The translations under genes were made by a program, and so were the position numbers. 64,000 nt of DNA from Cymbomonas tetramitiformis (lineage: Eukaryota > Chlorophyta > Pyramimonadophyceae > Pyramimonadales > Pyramimonadaceae). The stretch covers positions 1 to 64,000 of the forward strand of contig LGRX02034927.1 of the NCBI GenBank assembly GCA_001247695.2, in the 5' to 3' direction. The notes under the pieces were generated by a model that was not told the origin of the DNA, made no database searches, and worked only from the letters and a program-made list of their open reading frames with translations. Positions 19,308-30,562 of the stretch are shown one piece after another; within the stretch, counting starts at the first letter, position 1; each line of letters opens with the position of its first letter.

Positions 19308-20490
19308 TGTAGGAGTCTACACCCCTTGCTTTTCCTCTTCTTTACGGTTTCGGACTTTGTTATCTATTATCTACTTATTAAACGACCGCACGAGGTATGG
19401 TTTCGGTTGGTCCACTATTCGAAATTCGGTTTCGAAATTCTTCTTAGTATGCTTTGCCTTCAGTGTATGCTTTCATTGCACAATATACAGCGGTTACAGT
19501 TTCTTACTTTATGTTACACTTTCTCAGTTCAGTTCTCATCTCCGAAACTGGTCACACTTCGAGTTCTTATACATTCATGAACTCTTTCCATAACTCAACT
19601 GTACTGAGTACTCCGTACAACAGGCTAGGCACCTCACATCAACATCATTCTGATCGGTCCTACTGTACTCCGTACTGAGTACTCTTGCGTTTTGTACTTA
19701 GCCATTTTTCTTGCTCTTGTGCTTGCTTCCTAGCACAACTCCCCCCCCCTTAGGGAAGGTCACGTCCACGCTGACCACGTCGGACCAGTAAAGTTTTTAT
19801 ACAGATCTTCTACTGTTGCTCAGGATGATTATACAGGTCTCAGCCGCCTGTTGTCTGGGATGACATTACACTTCCCATGACACACCGCAGCAAGGAGATC
19901 AACCTCTTAAGCACAAGGGTCGGCCTCTCACCGGTCTGCCATCTGCACTACCAGGCGTCCCCAAGGCTCGAGATCTCACATCCATTACCACGCTCAAGGT
20001 TTCAAACCTTCCAACACGGTACACTTACAGGTGATGACAATAGCTTTGCCAATTACCTGACAGTTCTCGGGATGCCGGCCCGGAGGAAAGGTTTTAAACC
20101 CTTACCGCCTCCTCGGAATGCGTAGAGCTTTTACCCAGATCTCCAACTGCTGCCCGGTCGTGCCAGGCCCAGAGCCAATGCTCTCATGAAATGGATTATA
20201 CAGATTTCCACCTGTTGCCTGGTTGTACCGAGGCTAGAGCCACTGCTCGGTTGGATAGATTATCCAGGTTCTCACCTGCCGCCTGGTCATACCGAGGCTA
20301 GAGCCACTGCTCGGTTGGATAGATTATCCAGGTTCTCACCTGCCGCCTGGTCATACCGAGGCTGGGGTCAAATGGATTATACAGATTTCCACCTGTTGCC
20401 TGGCTGTGCCGAGGCTAGAGCCACTGCTCTCTTGGATGGATTACCCAGGTTCTCACCTGCCGCCTGGTCTCGCCAAGGCTGGAGCCACCG
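19308..20490 (-). repeat. LTR-like arm of the second gypsy family (right, inverted)
   Basis: Diverged reverse complement of 1857-3085, with collinear similarity from the inner end tgtaggagtc through a C9 run near 19741 and the 64-bp-type repeats at about 20170-20490. It lies directly downstream, in the minus direction, of the second-family pol stop codon at 20516, so it reads naturally as that element's 3' LTR plus 3' untranslated DNA. Confidence 0.6.
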
Positions 20491-20515
20491 CTCTTCTCGA
20501 AGCTCCCCAACGCTC

Positions 20516-22395
20516 TCAATCGCTAAGACCACTCGCGTCAGATTCCCATCCGCCCTCGGGTATGATCGTCACTTCGGCTCGTACTCCCGCTAACGCTATC
20601 GGTTCCGGTTCAAACTCGGGCAGGTCACTCTCAACAACAGCTGACTGGACTAAACCGCTCATCTCGCTTAGATCTTCCCTGACAAGCAGTTCAGACAGGA
20701 ACGCATGCACCTCTTCATGTAGGGTCAGGTTGTGGAAAAGCTGTTTTAACAGTGCTGAAGGAATCCCATACAAATTCTCTCGCGCTCCCATGCCCTTCGC
20801 AAACACACCTCCGGCTCTCATCGCGCGCCCTCCCTGCGCGACCTTCTCGTGCCTACCGTGTTGCCGGAAGAATTCGCAAGGCGTGTCGGCATCGCACACT
20901 CGCAGGGGTGTGCGCAACGGGACGTTGGTCCAGATATGCGTGGGTTTTCTGTAGTCGGTCCCGTATTTACAGTATGTGACGAGGTGCGGAGCTGGTAGAT
21001 TGCGCATGCATCGACGCGTGTGCAGACCGTGGGGCTCTCTTCCCTTCGGGTTCTCAATGAAGTATGCTTCGGGCCTCAAGTACCGGATGATCTCCAATGT
21101 CCTACGAACTCGCCTGTCCGCAGCGCGCAAATCTCGGATGCCTACTGTCTTTGCCTGGCTGTACTCTGTACAAGGTGGGCTAGCCCAGACTACGTCGAAG
21201 TGTCCCGGTCTGAAATGTCGGGAGTCCCATCGCATGATATCCTCGCAATGTGTGGGGCCCCACTTGGGCTGAATGCCTACGGCAACTACTTCGCTATTGA
21301 GAAACTGCTTAGTAAACTGCCTCTCGACTGACCCGGTCCCACAGAACAATACGAGAATTTTAGACTGGCCGACTGGCTCCTTCTCAAGTGCTGCGGCTCC
21401 GTTGACTGGCGGCAGGGTGCCCTGAGCGGCGGATACTCTCGCGAAAGTTCCTACTTTCTCATCAAACCTCTCCTCTAGCACCCATGGCATTGCGCCGTCT
21501 ACCTTGAGCTCCTCCGAAAGTGTGGTCCACATTGCTCCTGCGGATTCGTCGCGCCTCTTACGGACTCTAAGCTTCTCTCGCTCCACTCTCTTAGCCTCGA
21601 TCCTCTCAAACTCCAACAACGCCCGGTTGGGAACGCCGGGCCTACGCCGGCTCCGTCCCACTCCAGATCCTCTCGGGTCTTCCACTCGTTCTCACTGCGG
21701 GGCATCCCTGTCCACTTGACTAGGTACTCCGTCCACCTCCTGCCCTGACGCTGGCGCGTACGCGAACGCTCCACCCTCTCGACGTGGGTTTCCTTGCGTC
21801 CGCTGACGTCCAACGGAGGAGGGGGGATCTCCTTAGCTCTCTCGACAAAGCGGCACGCTACTCGACTCCACCGGCGAAAGCCGGTTCACGGTGAACACAT
21901 CGTGCACTTTCCACTGCTTAGGAGTCTGCAACCTATAGGCCGACGGTGCGCCCCTATCGCTCGCGGGAAGGGCCATCTGCCTGCCGCTGTGAAAGACTTC
22001 CAGCACCCGAAGGGGTCCGAGGCGCTTCTTAAGCAACTTCTTGTGCAACCCGCGGTCGCCCGGCTGGGTGAGGTACGTGGCGTCTACCCAAACCTCATCA
22101 CCTACTGCGTAACTCCTGGCCTTGTGACGCGCGTCGTACTGGGCGATCTGCTGCTGCTGAGCCAAGAGCAGCTTCTCCCTAGCGAGCTGCAACTGGCGAA
22201 CAAATTGGCGGGCTGTCTCGTGGGCTGTACCCTTTTTTACTGCTGCGCCCCTCCCCCCCTTAGCTCGGCCTCTCCGTGATGCAAGTGCTGCCTCCACGAA
22301 GAAGTCTAGTTGAGAGGCCGGAGCGTGACCGTACGTCAGTTCAAAAGGGGTGAAGCCCGTGACGGCGGAACGAGAGTCATTGAGCTGCTGCGAGG
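20516..22395 (-). pseudogene. Second gypsy family, pol C-terminal part (integrase end, chromodomain, C5-MTase-like)
   Basis: Three minus-strand blocks in different frames (about 22395-21833, 21813-21499, 21685-20516) make up the C-terminal part of a gypsy polyprotein. In order they show the integrase C-terminal part (AVTGFTPFELTYGHAP), a region like the linker of the complete element (GDEVWVDATYL), a chromodomain (WTEYLVKWTGMPRSENEW), and a C5-methyltransferase-like domain (VLFCGTGSVERQF, WASPPCTEYSQAKT, ENPKG). The protein is clearly diverged from the complete element, so this is a distinct family with the same domain order. Frame changes near 21820 and 21600-21680 mark it as decayed. It is cut at 22390-22395, where a plus-strand fragment of the first family starts. 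Confidence 0.85.
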
Positions 22396-22481
22396 ACAAC
22401 ACTCCAAGCGCAAGGGTGGAGAAGGTACCGCACACGAGATGGCTAGCAAATTCGCGGCTCAACTGGAGGACGCCCGCACTA

Positions 22482-22987
22482 CAGTAAGAGTGCACCAATA
22501 AGAGAATTCTACGTTAAGAAAACAGCCAGCTTTTTTGGGGGGGGCGGGGGGGGGTCACAAGTTTAGGAGAAAAGCTGGCTGGTTTTAAAAGTTAAGAGAT
22601 TGGCAAAAATAAGAAATATGGAGGCTGGCTAGACCCCAGGACATTTTCTTAAAATATAGCAAAATAAGTACGGCTTTGATGTTAGAAAAGTCATCTTGTG
22701 CGAGTAGACCTTCCCTAACATCACTAATAAGTTACCGCAATTGTGAACGTGTCGCGTCGTCCATCACGGTAGTGGGCGGTTTTTTCGAAGTGAGGATGTG
22801 CTGCGAATCCAATACGAGAAAAACTGATTTTTCACTCTTAAGGATGAGAAAAGCTAGCTGGCAAAATAAGCGGTTTTCTCTTATTTCGTCGGCTCTCTTA
22901 GGTACCGAAGCTGGGGGGGGTCACAAGTTTAGGAGAAAAGCTGGCTGACCCCGAAATCTCTGTTTTCTTATTGGTTGACTCTTACTG
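22482..22987. mobile_element. Tc1/mariner-type MITE
   Basis: 506-bp insertion flanked by TA at 22480-22481 and 22988-22989. Ends are inverted repeats: CAGTAAGAGTGCACCAATAA on the left and CAGTAAGAGTCAACCAATAA on the right (reverse complement). It has no coding capacity. Internally it has a G-run near 22540 and 22911 and two copies of tcacaagtttaggagaaaag, plus aagctggctg/cagccagctt inverted pairs. TA duplication and ends fit a non-autonomous Tc1/mariner element. Removing it restores the gypsy reading frame. Confidence 0.92.
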
Positions 22988-23537
22988 TAAGCTGGAACTG
23001 GCGCAGCAACGCCAGCGACATCAGTTTGATCAGCGTCATACCGCCAAATCCTTTCAGCTGGGAGACTTGGTCTGGGTAGATGCCAAGCATCTCACGGAGA
23101 ATATCATGAACCGCGAATCCTTCAGGAAGCTGGGACCTCGCTGGCACGGGCCCTTACCCATCACCGAGAGGTTCTTCAGTGACCAGCAGCGAGAGCTACC
23201 CGAAATTGACAGAGGCGCCCCGGTGGCTTATCGGCTCAAGTTACCACCTAAATGGCGTATCCACGACGTCTTTGCGCAGCATCGCCTCAAGGAATACCGC
23301 ACCGCGGATGAAACTTTTGCGCTGCGTCGGCAAATACCCACTCCCGCCAAGGTACTCGTGGATGGACAATCCCAGACACATGGGTCTAAGATTTTGGCCC
23401 GAAGAGTAAAACCTACGCGAGGAGGCAAAGAAGTGGAAGAGTTTCTGGTTCGCTGGACTGGGTACTCTAATGCTCATGATTCCTGGAAGACTCGCGAGTC
23501 GTTGAACTACGGGGGCGAACTCGAGCAGCTCACCGAG

Positions 23538-24398
23538 CACTACAATCCATCCGTACCCTAGTCGTACACTAATATGGATAGGTACCCTAAAATATTAGAG
23601 TGCAATCTCAAATATTAGGGGGAATTGTGTCAATTTAGGGAGTGATTCTAGTGTGCATTAGGATGAATAATATCCAAATAGCACCCATAGCAATCAAATA
23701 CATCCTAACTAGACACGCACTAATGCACGCACTAATACACCCTAACTACACCCTAGCCGCGCATGCTATCGCTTCCACATTTTAACATGCGATAGAGTAT
23801 ATTAGTGTTAATTTAGAGTACATTGCAAATGACACCTTAAATCATACTAATGCACCCTACCATACCACGAGGTGATATGGATTACATTCGGATGCATTAG
23901 AGTACAATCCAAATTCACTCTAAAGTACACTAATAAACCATAAGGTGAAATATATACATATCGAGTGCATTAGGGTATTTTAGAGTGCATTAGGTGCACA
24001 TTAAATCTGCCGATTAGAGTGCATTCGGATGCATTAGAGTACTATCCGAATTCACTCTAAAGCACACTAATATACCACAAGTGAAATATATACATATCGA
24101 GTGCATTAGGGTATTTTAGAGTGCATCAGGTGCACATTACATCTGACAATCAGAGTGCATTGGGATTTATTAGTGTACCACGGTTAACAAACAAGTCATT
24201 TTAGTTTAACACTCAGAAGATTCATCGCGGGTGCTCGCGGGTGCTCGGTTTCATCGCGGGTGCCAAACAGTATAGGATGCAGTCAAAATTCAGGTATGCT
24301 ATGCTTACTTAGTTCTCTCGTTCATCAGGCTATGCGTGTAATATGCATGGTTGCACTCAATATTTACACAATCAAGAGTATTACATATTACGTACACA
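23538..24398 (+). repeat. CACTA left terminal inverted repeat
   Basis: Matches 30563-31423 in reverse complement with few differences. It is rich in short repeated words (gagtgcattag, actaatgcac) that recur many times, as expected for subterminal transposase-binding motifs in this superfamily. Confidence 0.9.
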
Positions 24399-24417
24399 TA
24401 AAATGGTAAGCAAGAAT

Positions 24418-26858
24418 TCATAAGTAAGGGTGGTAGTATTCAAATAGGACTTCCGCGCGCGTGAAATCATCATTCCAAATCAAGTTGACGGGAGCAACGA
24501 TATCTGCGAAAGAACGAGACATCCACTGAACACAATGAGTAACGGCAACCAAACCATCGTTGTCCGTATCAGAGGAGAATAACTTCACTAGGACGTAAGA
24601 ATCGAAAAATGTAACCAGCTCACAAATCTCATACGGCCCATAAGGAATTCCCAAGGCAGCATACTTATTTCTCTCGCAATCGAACGTAACAAACCCGTCA
24701 CAATATTTCTTGAAGCAATCTCTCCCGCGAGGCAAGAGGGATTCGATTTCATCCGCGCTTAAGTCCAAGGATTCCCTCAGAGAATCGGCACACCACTTAT
24801 GAAAGATTCGAGGCTGATCGAGTGGTGTGTCACGCGCCTGAGTGCTTGAAAGCTTGACCCTCCACTCAAGCAGCTTACTCCTGCCAAGTGTGACATTGGC
24901 TAAGACTTTGAGTACGTTTTCAGTGTTTGACCTATATTTCACATCGAACTTTGCCATGTGCTGACACCGTTCTCCCCACAAATCGTTCAAAAAATACAAA
25001 ACACCGAAGTGGTCTTCTTGCTCGAAGAGATGAGCAACCATCACGTGCAAGTTGTGAGTCAGTAAGGTCACGTTAAAGGTATCCTCCAACAAACGTGCAT
25101 ACTCCATCAATCTCTCTTGGGCACGTGCACGACGTTCATTCTCGATCTCGCGGCGGTAAGTTATGGCAAAGCTGCACACCTTGTGAAATAAAGCAAAATA
25201 GTCCAGTGGATTGGGCTAAGGAGGCCACGAAAAAGGTATGGTGCGTAGACTACAAACAAGCTTTTGAGGCTCGACATGCTCTGCGACAAAATGTACTTCA
25301 AAGGGTCCTCAAATTTACGAGCGGAATGTCGGCCTCGTGGTATCTGTGCAACGATCCTCGCCACACGACCCGCGACCTCTGTTTGTTGAGGCACCGACAT
25401 TTGTAACTTCAACGTGGATATCAAATCCTTTCCTACTCCTTCCAATAATTTATGATAATAAGGAACCAAAACACTCTTGACGAAATCGAAAGTTGGCAAC
25501 TTGACCAACTCTGGAAGCGGAAACGAATACATAAACGGCCGGATCGGAGACTCCTCCAACTGTTGGAGGAGTTCCACGCTGTATCTAGGGGCTTCCCAAG
25601 CGTGAAAGCTTCTGTCACCAAAAATCATGTACTGCGGGTATGGCTCATTGTAGCCTAAGAAACGAACAGCGCCTTGGTACGAGCTGCCTTGAAAGCAGCA
25701 GTAGTGACACCCCAAGCAAGACCCATGCCCAACCCACGACTTCACTTTTGCTGATGCTGGGGTATCCGCGGAATAGGTCGTGAGAAAAGGGATGTGCGTG
25801 AAGGTTCTCCCAAAACAATCTGTGATTTCTATCCCAGTTTGGCCAAGTTTGCGGAATTCTTCAACGATAATGTTTTGGTAATATGTAAAAGTCGGGATAT
25901 CACCTTCAGGGCTTGCGCGGGCAGGGGGCTCGTGAGGGCCAGGAAGAATCATAAGCAACTTAAAAAATCGGGAACAAGATCTGAAATAAGGTCTAAGGCT
26001 GTGAGATCGGAGCCAAAGTGTACCAAAAGAGTAGGTGTCCACGGTATCGAAGGGCTTAAACCAGTCGACAGTAAGCTCGTACGCCCCATTGACAACGTCG
26101 AAAAGCTGTCCTCCAGTCCGATCATTAGCCTGCACGTAGTGTCCTCCACGCCACATATCATGGACTGTGTTAAGTAAGTCGTGGCGCAATGCTTGCACGA
26201 ACTCCGTGTCCTGAAACAATTCACCTATGCAGCGTTGGACAGTAAAATAGACAAATTTTAGACCAGAGTTGCCAGCCTCACGAACGAACTTGTGATATGT
26301 GTCCACCCCGAGAGTATGAAGCACTTGCTTGTAATTTGCAGGATATAAGTTTTTTTTTGAGGTCAGGTGATCGACAATTGCCTTGTTCCCAACTATTAAG
26401 GAATCCATGTACTTGACAGGTACGCTACCGCTCAATTTCAGCTCCAAAAGGCGAGCACACTCTGTGCCTAGTGAAATTTCGGCGCCTGGATACAACTGGT
26501 AAGTGGCGCGTAATGGGGGCGCCAAGAATAAGGCAAGAGAGCTATACTCGTGCAGAAATCCCGGTGGAAACTCGTAACTAGGTCTCCCTGATTCGGTTGA
26601 ACCATCGTTGCCATACAGGGTGGATTCGTCGAAATCATCAGCAGTATCGATAACCGGGGTATGTGGAATATTGGCAGCGGGAGGATCGGAGACATGACCT
26701 GGTATGGCTGTGAAAGGCTGCTCGAAAACAGGGTCATCAAGGCCACTAGGAGCTTCGCGAGTGGAGTAAAGAGAGTAGACTCGCGTTCCACCAGCATCTA
26801 CAAGAGGTCCCCTGTATAAGAGAAGGGAGACAAGAAAAATGCGGCGAATAATACTCAT
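24418..26858 (-). CDS. CACTA transposase (Tnp2-like)
   Basis: Two exons on the minus strand: 26858-25254 and 25215-24418, separated by a 38-nt intron with GT...AG ends (25216-25253) that joins the two frames in phase. Seen in the first exon are DWFKPFDTVDTYSFGTLWL, LILPGP-type text (LLMILPGPHEPPA), DCFGRTF and the pair GHGSCLGCHYCCFQG, which match the Tnp2/Transposase_21 pattern around the catalytic core. The second exon shows LDYFALFHKVCSFA and LTHNLHVMVAHLFEQE, matching the conserved C-terminal half. ATG at 26856-26858 is the first in frame; the frame extends upstream to 26921, so a further 5' exon is possible. No internal stop is seen, so the gene may be functional. Confidence 0.85.
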
Positions 26859-27140
26859 TGCAAAGTGCTGCTGTAAACGTGCAAGCTGCGTGGTGTGAAG
26901 ACTGAACAGTAGCGCCGCCAAAATTCGTCCGACAGCCGAATTGTCCTACCGCCAAAATTTGACCGACCGCCAAAATTTGTCCGACAGCATCATCCATGAA
27001 TTCAAAGCTCAGTCAGGGCTACGCAGACTGAACGGTACTCTACGGTTCGCGCGCGTTTCGGTTCTGGAGTTTCGATCCAACCTCCCTCGTTTGCGCTGAA
27101 GACGCAAAATAGCGTTACAAATTTATGATGACACTTGACA

Positions 27141-27304
27141 GGTGTCACGCTCTGGGCCGATGCATGAACGGGGATCGTGACGTGGAGGATAAGCTTAGTT
27201 TTTGAAATTCAAATTGCAAATTGTTGAATTCGTCTTGGGTATTTAATCGCGAATTTGGGAGCTATCAGATCATTTCGGGTGCATTTCGGATACTTTTCGG
27301 ATAC
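27141..27304. repeat. Direct duplication, copy 1
   Basis: Matches 27850-28036, from ggtgtcacgctctgggccga to cttttcggatac, minus a ~23-bp piece present only in copy 2. It is separated from copy 2 by the hairpin and a low-complexity stretch. Confidence 0.9.
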
Positions 27305-27308
27305 GAGG

Positions 27309-27385
27309 TAGTTATAGAAGGCACGTCAGACTACATGCCGGAGGCGCAGTCCAGAGCATGTAGTCTGACGTGCCTTCTATAACTA
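27309..27385. other. Perfect 29-bp inverted repeat (hairpin)
   Basis: Arms 27309-27337 and 27357-27385 are exact reverse complements (starting tagttatagaaggcacgtc), with a 19-nt loop 27338-27356. It lies between the duplicated segments of the CACTA element. A miniature insertion, a regulatory hairpin or a small-RNA precursor are all possible. Confidence 0.9.
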
Positions 27386-27766
27386 GCTTGTCGCTGGTAC
27401 GTCTTCGACTCATCACTCGATTGATCGTAGGGCAGTCCTGCTCTCAGAGCTCAAATGGCACTTTTTGCCACGTCACTTTACTAGGTTCCATGTCACTTTT
27501 GTAGTTTTCATGCCTGCTGTCGCTTTTGCACAATGCTCTCGCTGCTGTATTTCAGAATTCAATTATTACATTTTTATGATTTATACAAACGGTGAACGTT
27601 ATATTCCAGCGTTTCCCCCATTACGACCGTATTTCATCGTTTCCCCCATTACGACCGTGGTTTATATATTCACCGCTTCCCATTTCGTTTTTGCAATTTG
27701 GTTTTGCAATTTGGTTTTGCAATTTGGTTTTCGTTTGGTTCAGGTCACTGTCATTTCATTCGATTG

Positions 27767-27832
27767 TCATGATGATGATGATGATGATGATGATGGTCGT
27801 GACCGTCATCGTCATCGTCATCGATCGTCAAG
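27767..27832. repeat. GAT microsatellite with inverted half
   Basis: About nine gat/atg units, then cgtcatcgtcatcgtcat, the reverse-complement type of repeat, so the two halves could pair. It makes a false Asp-run ORF. Confidence 0.85.
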
Positions 27833-27849
27833 CGTCATCGTCAGGTGCA

Positions 27850-28036
27850 GGTGTCACGCTCTGGGCCGATGCATGGACGGGGATCGTGACGTGGAGGATA
27901 AACAGTTACAATTGCAGGGGATAAGCTTAGTTTTTGAAATTCAAATTGCAAATTGTTGAATTCGTCGGGGGTATTTAATCGCGAATTTGGGAGCTATCAG
28001 ATCATTTCGGGTGCATTTCGGATACTTTTCGGATAC
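27850..28036. repeat. Direct duplication, copy 2 (next to the second CACTA gene)
   Basis: Second copy of 27141-27304, ending six bases before the ATG of the plus-strand gene at 28043. It probably contains that gene's promoter or 5' leader. Confidence 0.85.
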
Positions 28037-28042
28037 TTCGCA

Positions 28043-30526
28043 ATGTCTGAGTTTGGAGTTTGCCCCAGCATTGACTTCGATTTTAACCAATCAGGGTTGT
28101 TGTCTGCCACTTCCGGTCAGACCATGGCCGATTTGAATTCTTTGACGGTTCACCTCGTGGCAGCACCAGTAATTACTGCTGGTGCAACCTTGGCGCCAAA
28201 CGAAGATGATTCGCCGTGGACTATTCTGAGGACACGTACTTTCGGGTTTCCGAACGTTGGGCCGCTCACCGACGAGACGGCGGCGATGACCAGTCTGTGG
28301 GACATGGTCAAACGCGACTTGCAGCTTCACACCACAGACGACCCAGAACTGTATGCTGGGCCCACGCCCTCTGCCAGCCGCGTCAGTCTTGAAACTGTTA
28401 TCCGTGTGAGCAACCCTGTTGTTTACTTGCGCCATCACCAGAACTACGGTGATACTGTCCGTGTAGGAAGACCATGTCCTCGTCGGGGAATTGGTCGTGC
28501 GGGTGGTCCTCATGCGGGCTTGGCCGTAAAATCAGTCATCAGGAAGAGCTCAGTGAAGAAGCTCACCCCCAATCAGCAGAAGTTAGCTGGTGTTGCCATG
28601 CTCCAGACCCTGAACTTGACTCCGACAGGTAATTCGTCGATGTATTTTTTTCAGCACCTTTTTCAGTACTTCGTTCGCGCGGTGTCCTCAAATTGATAGC
28701 TTCTCGATTTTTCTTTTTATCTTTATTTGTAATACGTATGCACGTGTGCAGGGAAGCACCCGAGAGTGCTGTCCGAGCAAGGTCCCGCGCAAATGAAGGG
28801 CTACAACGATTGTTGCCGTTCGATGCCCTCGCTGGCTGAGGTCGACGCGGTATTCTTTGATCAACCGTTTTGTTACGGTTGCTGTCAAGAATCGCGACTA
28901 CAAGAAGAGCAAAGCCCGCAAACAATTGCAGACAGGTATGCCACACGTTGCCTTGCGATGCCCGATGTGTTCCCTGTGAAGAAGACATGGGTTATTGCCT
29001 AATACTGTAATTGAGTTGTGTCGAAAGTGTATTATTTTGTGTTAACTTAATTCAAGGCCGCCTTGTGTGCGTTTCCTGCGCAGGGTTGTCCCGCTCGACG
29101 TCCACGGATAGTTCTGGTGACTCTGTCAACCCGCTGCAGCACGCTCCGACGGCCGTTGATCCTGCTGTTTTCAGCCCACCAGCCCAACCTCCTAAGCAGC
29201 GCGTTCCAGCGGCCGTTGATCCTGCGGTTTTCAACCCACCTGCCAACCCGCTGCAGCACGCTCCGACGGCCGTTGATCCTGCTGTTTTCAGCCCACCAGC
29301 CCAACCTCCTAAGCAGCGCGTTCCAGCGGCCGTTGATCCTGCGGTTTTCAACCCACCTGCCAACCCGCTGCAGCACGCTCCGACGGCCGTTGATCCTGCT
29401 GTTTTCAGCCCACCAGCCCAACCTCCTGAGCTGCGCGTTCCGATGGCCGTTGATCCTGCGGATTCCAACCCACCTGCTAACCCGCTGCAGCACGCTCCGA
29501 CTGCCCCTCTCGTATGGGAGACAGCGACGCGGGCTATGCCCGTTAATGGGGGACCAGTTATGCAACGTACGATTCCGTCGATCACTGTTCCGGTCCCCGC
29601 TGCTCATCCCTCCTTATTCCGCTCTATGAACTCCGGTGTTCGCCCTGGAGAACTATTACGTGCGCTGTCTTCCCCGAAGCAAATAGCTCCAAAGGCGCCC
29701 AGTGGCATGAAGGTGCCGACGGTGGTGAAGGAGGCGAACATCCGAGCTGGGAAGCAAAGAGTGAAGGCTGGTGTTGCGGTAAGTTTCGCTATTTTCCAAT
29801 TTCCAGTTCAGCAGTTCACCAGTACTGCAAATTGCGGTACATCCGTGCTGACTAGTTCAGCAGTTCACAAAATAACTGACCGTTGATCCGTGCTGACTAG
29901 TTAAGTAGTTCAACAGTAAATCCTGAATACATTTTTTGACACATGTTGGTTATTTGCCTTTTCAGGTGTGCAGCATGATGAAGAAGTTCCGCGTTGGAAG
30001 AGGGAAGACTGAACTGGCAAAGATCATATCTGGATGCGAGTTCAACAAGTACGGTGAGTGGGCCGGGCAAGACGCTGACTGTGGACTTTCGGTGCCTGTC
30101 AAGGTGTGCAAGATGGTGGTTGACTTGAAGCCGACCGTCGAGGATACACTATCGTACTGGCGTGCCGTTGTCGTCGCTGTCAACGTTTACACCAAGCCCT
30201 GCCCGCCGTCTCAGTGCAAGTGCGGCAAGTGGGCTGATTCGGAAAGCGACGAGGAAGAAGATGTTGTCAGCGATGTTTGTGCGTGTCCTCACATCTCTAA
30301 GTGCCAACTCGTGTTGGACACGCATGTTTTCCACGGCGATAGCTCCTACTTGACTGCCGACTTAGATCAGCTTGTTGAGGAACAGGAGTTGCAACACGTG
30401 CCAGACATCCTGTTAAATGAGCAGTATCAGATCGTGGATGAGCGTGGGGTGCTAGTACCCGTGGAGAGAGCTTTGAGCCGTGAAGATTTCCCCAGTGCTC
30501 CTTTCAAGAAGATCGGTGAAGAATAG
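28043..30526 (+). CDS. Second CACTA gene, unknown spliced protein
   Basis: Exons seen: 28043-28628, one starting at 28752 (ending 28781 or 28935), 29084-29778 and 29966-30526. All borders used are GT...AG; the phase fits best if the second exon ends at 28781. I do not recognise the family. Exon 1 is globular (VHLVAAPVITAGATLAPNED). Exon 3 carries three 39-residue repeats with AVDPAVFSPPAQPP, from a 117-bp DNA repeat (29131-29481). The last exon contains a Lys/Arg patch (MMKKFRVGRGKTELAKI) and a Cys/His cluster (CPPSQCKCGKWAD, CACPHISKCQL). It takes the place of the TnpA-like DNA-binding accessory gene of plant CACTA elements; that role is inferred from position only. Confidence 0.6.
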
Positions 30527-30562
30527 TAGAGGGCTACTAGGCATCAGAACATTTAATATGTT

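Noticed and set aside
27465..27959. 164-codon ORF with an Asp run
   Set aside because: Created by the GAT microsatellite and the duplicated segment; no conserved pattern.
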